Assembly: GCA_963920765.1 (NCBI GenBank)
Contig: OY987249.1
Coordinates: 4,880,188 to 4,944,187 of the forward strand
From: Ulota crispa
Lineage: Eukaryota > Streptophyta > Bryopsida > Orthotrichales > Orthotrichaceae
Length of the DNA stretch: 64,000 bases
Direction of reading: 5' to 3'
In this document: positions 47,688 through 57,284 of the stretch, in pieces
How the letters are laid out: every line of letters begins with the position of its first letter
Numbering within the stretch: the first letter of the stretch is position 1
Program-made: the position numbers and the translations under genes
Notes under the pieces: model-generated
Databases searched by the model: none
Told to the model about the DNA's origin: nothing
The model's input: the letters and a program-made list of their open reading frames with translations, nothing else

Positions 47688-48869
47688 ATGGCTGCGGGGT
47701 GTTGTGGGAGAGTGTTCGGCTGGGGACTGCCGACACTGATACTGGGCACTCTGCTCGGAGCATTTTCGACAACGCTCAATGGATTGCAGACGTTGAATGG
47801 GTTGTTCTGTTTCGATACAGTCCGATCTGAATCCAGAGTGGAAGAGAAGGTTGTTTCATCATTCGCCGTCTCCGGTTACGGACACAACCACTACTACTCC
47901 AGCGCTTCTGCTTGCGGTGATATCGATGCGTTCCTGGCTCTCGAACCAGCTCCTTTCTGCTCTCAGTGGGCCTTGACAGATATTTGGGGCCTCACATCAG
48001 AGGGGTTTAGGTGCGAGGAGAGTATAAAAGGCAAAGGAGTTATCGAGTCTTACAGTTACACACTAAACGTGAATTGTACTTCAGGTCAGACCTTAAATTC
48101 TCGGTCTTTCATGATCTCCTTAACGCCGGGCTCTTCTTCGATGACGGGTGCTGGCGACATTACCGGGTACTTCACTGTAGCCGTTGTGAATGTGAACCGG
48201 TGCGCGTTGAGCCAGTATTTCTACATCGTCTTCTCATCGCTTTGTGCTGCGATCACCATGACCGTTTTCGTTATCAGGGCGTGGATGAGGACGTGTTTGG
48301 TCGATCTCAGCTTTCGGTTATCCCAAAGCGAAACCTTCTGCTGGGTGTACGAGGAGCTTGAGAAACAGGGGTTTTTCAACTTCGCAAATCCGTATCGAAA
48401 CGAACCGTATCACCTCGTTGAGGGGGAGAGGTTCTACGTGATGAGAGATCGAAGAAGTTCAACATGCATCAGCGGAGACGTCATCGACGTCGGTGATCAC
48501 AACAAGGACGGTGGTGGTGGTGACACGGACAGCTTGGTGTGGAGCAGTGCGCATTCTGTCTACAAGTTCACGTATGTCGGTGGCGAGGTGTTCGCTTACA
48601 GCAAGGACCGCTGTGGATTTGAAACGTTCGTTCAAGGTAACATAGAAAGCTCCGTAGCGTCTGTGGTTAAGGAGTACCTGCAACAGAAGTCGCGATCTGC
48701 CTGCGTCACGAACGATGCCAAGACCCATTTTCTGAGTTTGACCGAATGCTGCGAGCTGGCCCAAGCGGGTTACGAGCTGGTGGAGGAAATCTCTGACGGC
48801 AACTACCGGATGTTCTACTGGAGCCCTCGGACACAATCCCACCAATACCGATCTGCTCAAACTGTTTAG
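47688..48869 (+). CDS. Two-helix membrane protein of unknown family, 393 aa
   Basis: This is the only intact gene I would defend. The frame is open further upstream, but the first ATG is at 47688 in a good context (ACTATGG). It begins MAAGCCGRVFGWG. Hydrophobic helices lie at about residues 9-30 and 176-197. Between them is a segment of about 145 residues with six cysteines (41, 76, 91, 109, 130, 172) and one NCT glycosylation sequon at 129, fitting a lumenal or extracellular loop with disulphides. The tail of about 195 residues is polar, includes an Asp/Gly-rich stretch (DHNKDGGGGDTDS), and is probably cytosolic. No catalytic motif is recognised. Codon use is GC-richer than anything nearby and there are no stops or shifts, so it looks like a maintained host gene. 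Intron structure upstream is unknown (a CTTTGACGTTGTTACAG acceptor-like site lies at about 47610). A single-exon or terminal-exon gene are both possible. Confidence 0.7.
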   Translation: MAAGCCGRVFGWGLPTLILGTLLGAFSTTLNGLQTLNGLFCFDTVRSESRVEEKVVSSFAVSGYGHNHYYSSASACGDIDAFLALEPAPFCSQWALTDIWGLTSEGFRCEESIKGKGVIESYSYTLNVNCTSGQTLNSRSFMISLTPGSSSMTGAGDITGYFTVAVVNVNRCALSQYFYIVFSSLCAAITMTVFVIRAWMRTCLVDLSFRLSQSETFCWVYEELEKQGFFNFANPYRNEPYHLVEGERFYVMRDRRSSTCISGDVIDVGDHNKDGGGGDTDSLVWSSAHSVYKFTYVGGEVFAYSKDRCGFETFVQGNIESSVASVVKEYLQQKSRSACVTNDAKTHFLSLTECCELAQAGYELVEEISDGNYRMFYWSPRTQSHQYRSAQTV

Positions 48870-49350
48870 TTTTATGCATGGTTGTTACTTCGGGCAAGAT
48901 TTGGGCAAAGGACAGGATAGGCGGGCGCATCCTGCAACCATGTGTATAACCAACATGTACAAGCTAAGTTTTTTTTTTTTTTTTACATATTTTGAGTTAA
49001 TGTTAACCCCGGAGCGCCATGAGTTGTTTTAGGGTTTAGGAGAAAATGAGAGGTTTAATTACCACCAGAGCTTGGAAAATTACAATCAGAAAAAGTGTAA
49101 GATTTGAAAAAGGACTACCTTCTTTGCTGATGGGGACTAGCCACGATTGTTTTCACAATACAAATCAAGAGAAAAAGTGAGATCAATTTGTGATCTCAAC
49201 GACAGGATCCTGTCGCTGAGGAGTTTAAAGATTAACTACATTAGATGAACAAGAGCTCAATTGGGCGTATGGAACAAACAGACATGCGGATGAAAAATTT
49301 GTCCAATGTGACAATCATGATTTTATGGTGATACATCCAACTTAGGCTAA
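48870..49350. other. Downstream flank with a TTAA-CCCCGG end
   Basis: A T tract of about 15 bases (near 48970) follows the gene. TTAACCCCGGAGCGCC at 49003 looks like the left end of a P8/P9-type element, but I could not find a convincing right end. No gene is seen. Confidence 0.35.
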
Positions 49351-49353
49351 AAG

Positions 49354-49647
49354 TTGGATTTAGCAAATTGGTCAATACTAGCTTTGAGCAAACTCAACGC
49401 ATTATTCATTAAATTGAGAAAAAACTTACATATTACTCCAGATTCAACGAAGAAACAAGTGATTGTGACAAAAATACCACGAGGAGAGCTCCGAGAGGCT
49501 ATGGTGGCAGCAATTCCAGAACGGGATGCTGCAGCCCTGCGTTTCTGCATGACCTGGTGCAACAATTCAAGTGCTGAGTCTGGCTACGCAATCACAAGCC
49601 TCTATACAGTATCTGTATATTTGTGGCTGACGCAAAGGTTTAGTTAG
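49354..49647 (+). other. Short open frame, possible gene fragment
   Basis: 97 codons. The middle (GELREAMVAAIPERDAAALRF) has a helical, protein-like composition and higher GC than its flanks. No family is recognised. It could be a fragment of a host gene or a chance frame. Confidence 0.25.
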
Positions 49648-49727
49648 AAAGAGGATTAGGATTATGAATCGTAACCCTAATCTGATTTCCTGATGAGACG
49701 TTGACTCAAATCCCTAGACTTTGAACA

Positions 49728-49978
49728 CTATATTCGTTATCTGGGAAAAAAGCAGGTACCATTTTGTACTCCACCTTAAACCCAAAAAGTTGCCTTAAAC
49801 CAGATTTTAAGGTATCAGATTTAATATGAGCCACTAAGATTTTTTCCCTTGCAAATTTCTCCTCTTAGGTGAGGGCACGTGTACAAAAAAAAACATTGAG
49901 CTCAATTTCACTCCTAAAATCTTGAAAGTCTCAAAATACTATTTTTCCTAAATTAACAAATATGGTGTTCTTGACATT
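49728..49978. mobile_element. MITE R7, copy 2
   Basis: AACACTATATTCGTTA and TTAACAAATATGGTGTT are inverted ends. The interior (CCACTAAGATTTTTTCCCTT, GTGAGGGCACGTGTACA) matches 52475-52745. Confidence 0.75.
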
Positions 49979-50708
49979 AGGGGTAGTCACGGCTTCTCGG
50001 AGATTGAAGAGAGAATGGAGGTTGAGAAGTTGTGAAAAGAAAAGAGGAGCCAATAGGAGCTCATTCTTCATGAAGATGGTGTGACATTCCGTTTGTTTGT
50101 TTTGGAGAATGAGAATGGGGAATGATTATCTGCTTTTAGAAGATGCATTGATTACTGCACTCTCTACCAACAAGAGTAGCCAATTGATAATAAAAACAAA
50201 CACAACAAAGTGAAACGTGGGATACAAGAGGTGAAACTTCTCCTACTAAACTTCTTACCGCCTCATTCTTCACCTCAAGAGGAGAAAAATGGGATAGTGA
50301 GAAGTTTCACACGCTAACAAAAACAAAAACTTTGACAACCAACAACAAAGCAACATGTTCCCGTCCTCATTCTCCACAGGCGGCCAAGGCTGCCAAGAAA
50401 GTGCTGTGATTACCCCTATTGTAAACAAAGAGAGAGGAACCGTTTATGAAAAAACCTGGCGGAATCAATACTTAGACCTCGAAGGATTCGGCAAGCTTGA
50501 TTTTTTTCGCGAGGCATTCAGTGTCCACCTCAGTTAGTGATGAATGAGTGGCACCTAAGCCGGGAAGAAACATGCCTCCTCCAATGCTCTTGTAAGGATT
50601 CACTCACTCAAAGCCGTTTTGCAATTGGCAACAACACGGCTCGGGTGAAAAATTTCTAGCTAGTTCCAACGCAACTGTAAGCTTTCTCGGCAACTTCTTA
50701 ACCCTTAA
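49979..50708. other. Mixed-composition DNA, nothing recognised
   Basis: A 60-codon frame at 50355-50537 has no family resemblance. GAGAATGAGAATGGGG and CTCATTCTTCACCTC tracts give local self-complementarity, but I could not define an element. Confidence 0.35.
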
Positions 50709-50935
50709 CCCCGGAAGGGCTCTTGAGCTCTGGAGCTACGGTTCCAAATGTGGTCGTAATTAATTAATATTTTGAAGTTTGAATCAATTGGAAATTTAAT
50801 GTTACAATCATACATATTGAAGAGTTGTATGATGGTGGGTGCATAAAAAAATTAGAAAGCCCTCAGAGCATCTCAAATATGTCTATACATACGGCCATAC
50901 ATACGGTCGCAAAGGGCTTTCGTGACATTCAAGGG
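50709..50935. mobile_element. Short TTAA-flanked element P9
   Basis: TTAA-CCCCGGAAGGGCTCTTGA at the left and GGGCTTTCGTGACATTCAAGGG-TTAA (50914-50939) at the right. Non-coding, 227 bp, similar in plan to P8. Confidence 0.6.
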
Positions 50936-50994
50936 TTAAACGACTAGGCGGACTGGAAATGTTTGTTAGTTATTGAAAAAAAAAACACTCTGTA

Positions 50995-51305
50995 GGATGG
51001 AGAAATTTTTATTTTTATTTGTTTTTTAGAAGAGTTCATGAAGACCTAGTTTATCATGGAAGGCAAAAAAAACATCCTCACCAAATGTATAGTACACATT
51101 TTTTTAGGTAGCCCATATTGTGAGAAGATTTAGAGCCATGGTGTTAGGTCCCATGCTCCTTGTCTTGCAATTTTCATGAGGTCATCATACATTATTGACT
51201 TTTGCACCTTTTGGAAATAGTAGTATAATGGGTGGCAAATGCCACACCATTGTAAAGCACTATAGAGCAACTATATTAGGGTAGTCACAGTGACCAACCA
51301 ATTGT
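50995..51305 (+). repeat. Dispersed repeat R2, copy 3
   Basis: Collinear with the 8270 and 25995 copies, uninterrupted at the site where the 26258 element sits. Confidence 0.65.
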
Positions 51306-51593
51306 TTAGGGGTTAAGGTTGGAATTGGATGACACTACTTTGTGAGCATAATGAGCCATGAGCAATGAGCCAAGATCTTGTGAATATGAATTGATTCCAA
51401 GCTCAAAATCAATGAAGAATTTTAAAAAATAATAAGTTTGTCAAGGGATGAAAGTTTATATGCACAACTAAGGTAGCAAACTAGCAGCACCTATAAGCGC
51501 CACAGTCCTCATAACCATCACCTTTAAAATCTTGGAGAATTTGTGGATATGAATAGATGTAATTACACGGATGTACAACATGTGAACATGAAA

Positions 51594-51840
51594 CACTACA
51601 AGAAAAAGGCTATTTTTTACTAAGGATTTTGACTACCAAAATAGTACAATGACTAAGACTATTTGACTAATTTAGCATCAGTCAAATAATTTAATTTATG
51701 ACTACCTGTAGTCATAAATTAAATTATAAATTAAATTATTCATGACTACATGTGGTCATCTGATTCGTCAATTAGTCTTAGTCGTGTTAGTCTTTTTTGT
51801 AATCAAAATCCTTAGTCAGAAACGGCCCTTTTTCTTAAGG
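51594..51840. mobile_element. CACTA-type MITE inside M1
   Basis: CACTACAAGAAAAAGGC at the left. The right end GCCCTTTTTCTTAAG is degraded. The arms (ACTAAGGATTTTGACTACC / TCAAAATCCTTAGT and flanks) pair across an inner TTTATGACTA / TAGTCATAAA palindrome. Confidence 0.75.
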
Positions 51841-52002
51841 TTTGAACCTTCATGTTGATATTAGATACAATTGCAATTGGCTCTTTAAAAATTCAGAACT
51901 TATTCTCACAATATCCAAATAATACATTCAAAATTGCAAACTCATCATTTTTCTCTTTGCTAACAAAATCCTATAATTTGCTATAATTTGCTAGATGTTT
52001 AT

Positions 52003-52853
52003 TACTCCCTCTGTCCCAATATAAAGCTCCAAATTAGGCATAGTTCTTGTCCCACTAAAAAGCTCCCTTTTGCTAATTTCAATTGTTGAGAAAGCGTTTG
52101 TCATGTTCAATGATCTCATGGGGCAAGTTAAGCAATTAAAGAGCATTCTTCTCCTAACAAGCTTGGCCTTGCCCATATGAAGTACCATTGTTGCTAATAA
52201 TCTAAATCATCAATAATGAGGAGCTAGCAACATGTATAAATATGGCACTTTTTACATGGAATTTGGGTGCCCAAACAGCAACATCAAAGTTGGAGATTTT
52301 GCACATATTTGGGGGGTGGTATACTGATTCTAAAGTGCATTTGCCACTAGCACAAAGACTAAAATAATGAAGAGCCGGCAGCCTTCACAAACTATGCACA
52401 AATATGGTACTTTTTGCATGAAATTTGGGTGTCTAAATGGCAACATAAAAACTTGAGATTTTGCAAATATTTGGTAGAACGCCATATTCGTTAAATTGGG
52501 AAAATGCGATTCCCAAATTGAACTTCACCTTGAATCCAAAAAGTTACCTTAAACAAAATTCAAATGTATCAAATTCAGTCTCAGCTACTAAGATTTTTTC
52601 CCTCGCAAATTCCTCCTCTCAAGTGAGGACACGTGTACCAAAAAAAACGTTGCTTAAACCTAAAACTAGGTTTAAGGTAATCACCTTAAACCTTCAGAAG
52701 TCCCAAATTTGTACATAGTTCCCAAATTAATGAATATGATGTTATAGGTGGTATATTGATTCTAGAATGCTTTTGTCACTAACATAATGACTAAAAATAC
52801 AGTTAATCCCTCATGAAGAAGTTTTTTGGAACTTTATATTGAGACAAAGAGTA
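52003..52853. mobile_element. Stowaway-like element inside M1
   Basis: TACTCCCTCTGTCCCAATAT at the left and ATATTGAGACAAAGAGTA at the right are inverted ends with TA target bases. CTCCCTCYGT is the classic plant Stowaway terminus. The interior has a duplicated block of about 150 bp (starting at about 52215 and 52366) and an inserted R7 element. Confidence 0.8.
52475..52745. mobile_element. MITE R7, copy 3, innermost of the stack
   Basis: AACGCCATATTCGTTAAATT and AATTAATGAATATGATGTT are inverted ends. It interrupts the second duplicated block of the Stowaway-like element, whose sequence resumes as ATAGGTGGTATATTGATTCT. Confidence 0.8.
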
Positions 52854-53006
52854 TTAATCATCATGTTCAGAACTCTTAATTTGACAGTTATGGGTGCTGC
52901 TACCTTATAAGACCTTATATACACAATTATACGTGAGATTTAGTATTCTTGACAAAAAAAAATCCAAGATCACAACTCTCGGCTCACAAATTCTTGCTTA
53001 CAGTAT

Positions 53007-53724
53007 AACTCCAGTTGGAACTTAGTCTTTCACACTTGGCACTTGGGGGCGAGTTCAAGAGAGTCTCAAATAGGAACACAACTTGTCATCAACAGTCTTT
53101 GACTTCATCGACCAAAACAGCAAATCTTTCACTTCATTGACTAGAACAACCACTTTGTGATTCTATGATTTAGAAAAACAAAATGCACTCCTTTCCCAAG
53201 CCCTAAAACACTAGTGTATCGAGCAGTGTGTAGATCGATTTTGAGCTATAGCAGCTCAACTTTGGAATTTTTCATTTTTAACCGACTTTTTTTCAACTTA
53301 TGCATTGCATATAGCCTAAATTTATGCTGTATTCAAGACTTTTTTAAAACTTGACTTATCCAATAGATTCAAATTTCAACCAATTTATTTGCCATTTCAT
53401 TAGGCCAACTTTTTGGATTTTCAAAACTCCTCAATCTATGGTACAAAGTTACAAACAATCCAGCATTGGCTCGGAAGTGCATCCTTAGGAGATAACATTG
53501 CAAATTTGAAACTGCTTCCACTTACAATGAAACCTATAACAACCACAATGAAACCTACAACAACCACAATGCTAGCCAATTGTATTGCGTTGCCCTTGCC
53601 CGGGACTAAGGATGCCCGTAAGAGTGTCTCCTGAATGTAGCTTGTAAAATGCTCTAACACACACCAAAAATGATGAAAAGCAACCCCTTTGTCAGATTAA
53701 ATTCAAATTAAATTTACATGAATA
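53007..53724. other. Mixed DNA with a small tandem duplication
   Basis: AATGAAACCTACAACAACCAC is present twice in tandem at 53527-53569. Frames on both strands stay open across it, but no family is recognised. Confidence 0.4.
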
Positions 53725-54010
53725 AGGTAGGAGCACCCATAAACGTCAAACTAAGGTGATGACTATTAATAAACAGTTAGCAAATTATAGGATTTTATTA
53801 GGAACAGAAAAAAAAAAAGTTTGCACTTTCAAATGTATTATTTGGATACTGTGAGAATAAGTTATGAATTTTTAAAAAGCAAACTGCTATTGCACCCATA
53901 ACCACTTTTAAGAATTCATGTTCACATGTTGTATATTCTTGTCATTACATCTATTCAATGGCATAGATTTTCCAAGATTTCAGAAGTGACGGTTATGGGT
54001 GCTCTTACCA
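53725..54010 (+). mobile_element. TA-flanked MITE, family M1, copy 3
   Basis: AGGTAGGAGCACCCATAAAC at the left, a slightly decayed ATGGGTGCTCTTACCA at the right, TA outside both. Confidence 0.8.
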
Positions 54011-54446
54011 TATGGGTAATCAATTATCCATCTTGATGGATTCAAGTTTCAACCAATTTTCTTTTTGCTATTTCATCTTCTTTGGCATTCAATATGGGAT
54101 GAGTCTTTATTGGTCCCTTACATGCTTGCCTAATAAATAGTGAGGTTGATAGGGTCCCTTGAAGTTGAAAGTGGAATGGACTTGTATTATGACCAGTAAT
54201 CTTCAAGCTAGCTAAAAAAACGCAAGATTGCTACCAAAAAATTTATGCAGCTAAAAATCTGTGAACTTTCTAAGGTTAATTTAAAAACTTTAATGTTTTG
54301 GCAATGTTTTTAGCCGCTTGAACTAAAAGTGAAAATCATATTTGGAATCACTGATTATGAGGCATGTAGCACATTGAGGATGCCCCAAGTGTGGTCTTAG
54401 AAGCTAGGCTTGGTATAGAACTTGAGTGGATATGTTACCATTAGCA

Positions 54447-54918
54447 AAATTTTGAGCCCTCAAAGAGCCCCCTCCAAGGTCTCAAAATGGATCTCAAGAT
54501 ATGTACTTATTACAATAAATAAACCACTAATTCATTATTTCCGCCTATCTTTTGAGTTCAACGCAATCATGAAGTATATTGTTATGCCATCCCAATTGGA
54601 CAAAGATGTGGGTACAATAAAACCATAAATTCTATTTTACTCTATTTGTATAGATGAGTGAAATACTTGGGAAATGACTAGTGAGTTCATTTACATATTT
54701 TATCAATGCAATGCTTTTTATAGTTTTAAATTGTGCATGTGGCTAAGGTCCTTCATACAAGAATTAGATTACCATTTTATATACATATATTTTGTGACAT
54801 ATAATTGGAAAATCATACAAGATAGAGACACTTCATACACACTTTTAATATACCCGACCTAGGCTCACTAAATTTTAAGAGAGTAAAAAGTAAGGGGCTC
54901 TTGGAGGATTCAAAATTT
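54447..54918 (+). mobile_element. MITE-like repeat R3, copy 2
   Basis: AAATTTTGAGCCCTC and GGGGCTCTTGGAGGATTC-AAAATTT form the inverted ends. The interior matches 812-1241. Confidence 0.75.
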
Positions 54919-54939
54919 ACTTTCAAAAATAGGCGAATG

Positions 54940-55215
54940 GGGGAGGCAATGGATTGCGGCCTTCGACCTACCTCAACCTACCACACAAGTGCAGGCTTGT
55001 GAGCTGGCTACTGGCGTCTGCGACTTTGACTCAGAGCAGCGTGGACTGGGGACTGTGGACCATGGACTGTGGACTGGGGAGAGGGGAAGGCGTGAGAATC
55101 AATGCGCCTTCAAGTTTCAATCTCTGGCACGGCTGTATCGTAATTTTCTGTCAACCAACGCTTTTAGATTGTCAATTGGGTCTCACCGCAGTGCTTTCTA
55201 CTTTCTAAGTTAGCG
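54940..55215 (+). other. GC-rich islet with short repeats
   Basis: About 275 bp of GC-rich DNA. GGACTGTGGACCATGGACTG around 55055-55078 is a run of imperfect GGACTG(T/G)GG repeats. Open frames exist, but no family is recognised. Confidence 0.3.
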
Positions 55216-55754
55216 TTCATGTCACATACCTTTGCACTTTGTACCAGGGATCCCTGCATTGGTTCTCCCATTACCTGTAACTTAGTTCAAGTGCCTCCAA
55301 ACACTGCTAATTGTGCTAAAAGCTTCAAATTTAAAACCCTTGTTTTTCATGCTCATTAGAATTTTGGTAATATTTCGGTAGAGTTTTGGTAGAATTATGT
55401 TACATTTAGGAACACTGCTTCATACAATCAATAAGGGCAACCATTGTGGGCAGGTACAAGTGACCACTAGCATGGTGGTATAGGCGGGCTTCTTTGGGAG
55501 CGGTTTAGGGTTGCAACATTCTCCCATACAATTGCAAAATTATTGATGAATCGGTTTACATCTCTCTAGAGTGTGACTATGGACCATAGGAAAGGAGCGC
55601 ATTTGGTGTTTCGGATTTTTGAGTCAAAGATATGGTTGGTTACTAGCTCTATTTTGGGGCTCAGTAAAACCCACCCAAGTGACAGCCATGAAAGGCAAAG
55701 TGGCGAGCTTGCAAAGTTGCACAAGGAAGTAATTTTTGCGTGGACTACTCTAAT
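55216..55754. other. Mixed DNA, nothing recognised
   Basis: No supportable gene or repeat end. Confidence 0.4.
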
Positions 55755-55990
55755 TTGTGAGCGTAAAATGGTGAGCCACAAGCGGAGAGCCAAGATTTTG
55801 TGAGTGGGAACCAATGTTGAGCTCAAAATTAATTAAAAAACTTAAAAAACAAGTTTTTTAAAAGATGAAGGTTTAAACTGCACAATTATAAGGTCCAATG
55901 TACATAGCTATAAATGGAATTCAATATTTTAACAAAAATTGAGGCTCACGGTTCATAGATCCCTGCTCACAGTACAGCATTCCCCACCTT
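55755..55990 (-). repeat. Dispersed repeat R6, copy 4
   Basis: Inverted relative to 10771. It ends ATAGATCCCTGCTCACAGTA. Confidence 0.65.
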
Positions 55991-56325
55991 TGCATTAGGA
56001 TTGAGTAGAAACTTGTGGCCACGGATTTACCCTAACAGTGTTGTTGCCAAATTGCAAAACGACTTGACTATGGGTGTCCTAACTTTGTTGTTTGTCTTGA
56101 TAAACATCGCAAATTTATGCAACTTGGAATTCATGGTAAACAACGCAAAGATTGGAGATTATGTTCATTTGAAAGGGCTCACGATTTAATTAATCTCATC
56201 TTAGTTGTGGCATACGGTCACGGAAAAAACCCAAGTGGCTCAGAATTTGCATCCGGCATTGAAGGCTCCATCAAGAATTTGGGACATCGAATCACAAGCA
56301 TCTCAGCACAAGTGTTAACCCTTAA

Positions 56326-57280
56326 CCCCTAAAGGACCAAGGGTGTTTTTTGAGAAAAAATCTCAGAAACTGCCAACTTGTAGTGCATTGCTCAAAATTG
56401 AAAATACAAATGTTTTTCTCAATTTCAACCGTACAAAAGTGTATAAAATAGATAAATTAATATGTGCAAAAATATTCAGCCCATTTGACCACACAGATTG
56501 TAAGATTATAACATTTGAAGTGAGAAAAACAACTTTTTTTCATTCTTGCAAAGCAATGTCAACAAACTTAGAACCTTCCTAGAGTAAAAATTTTCCTCTA
56601 CACAGATTTGAGTTTTTTCACCATTCACAAGTATATGATGTTAAGTTCACTCTTGAAAGTTTTTAGATGCAAATATAGAATCTAGCTTATAATAAATCAC
56701 CCTGCAATGCAATGAGGTTTATTGATTTGGCAATACTTTAGTCATTCTTTCATGATTTCTTGTGCAATGAATAAGTTTTTGATTTGAAATCCAAACGGGG
56801 AAAAGTTAGAGACAAACATTTGGAATATGTGAAAAAAAGTTTCTAGAGTTTTGGATTTATAAATTGAAAGATAATTGGGCCCAAAGTTAGAGTAATTTTT
56901 TTTTCTTGAAACTGCCCAAACATAGTTAACAAAGTTTGACTCTCTTATAAATGTGATATAAGAGTCTGTTTGTTTGTTTGTTTTTTGACAATTGTACACC
57001 ATGTTTTTTTAGTTACATACTTGCCAAATTTCAGAAGTTGATGAGAGTTTTAGCGTAAAATTCTCCAAAGATGCTCAAGCTGCCCAAGCTGCCCTAATTC
57101 TTTTGGGCAGCATAACTTTTGAACTGGGCATCCAATTGGAGAAAAAATTATAATTCCTCTTAGGAGATACATATTTGCATCTTATGTAACAATTTTAAGA
57201 ACATCCAATAAAAATTAACTCCGTATGACCCTACCCAAGTTCTCAAGTGGCTGTTGAATAGCCACTTGGTCCTTTAGGGG
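56326..57280. mobile_element. TTAA-flanked element P7
   Basis: TTAA-CCCCTAAAGGACCAAGG at the left and CCACTTGGTCCTTTAGGGG-TTAA at the right, with perfect TTAA on both sides. At 955 bp it is typical of the family, but its interior is only distantly similar to P1-P5. Confidence 0.85.
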
Positions 57281-57284
57281 TTAA

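Larger units (their letters stand above)
51471..52905 (-). mobile_element. M1 MITE, copy 4, inflated by insertions
   Basis: AGGTAGCAAACTAGCAGCAC at the left and GTGCTGCTACCT at the right, with TA on both sides. M1 sequence in minus orientation appears in three pieces (51471-51593, about 51841-52000 and about 52855-52905). The pieces join in the correct order once the CACTA-type and Stowaway-like insertions are removed. Confidence 0.8.
51338..53006. repeat. Repeat R6, copy 3 (inverted), split by a nested stack
   Basis: R6 sequence occupies 51338-51468 (GTGAGCATAATGAGCC...) and resumes at 52908 (ACACAATTATACGTGAG...GGCTCACAAATTC...). The 1.4 kb between is an M1 element that itself holds further insertions. 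Confidence 0.7.
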
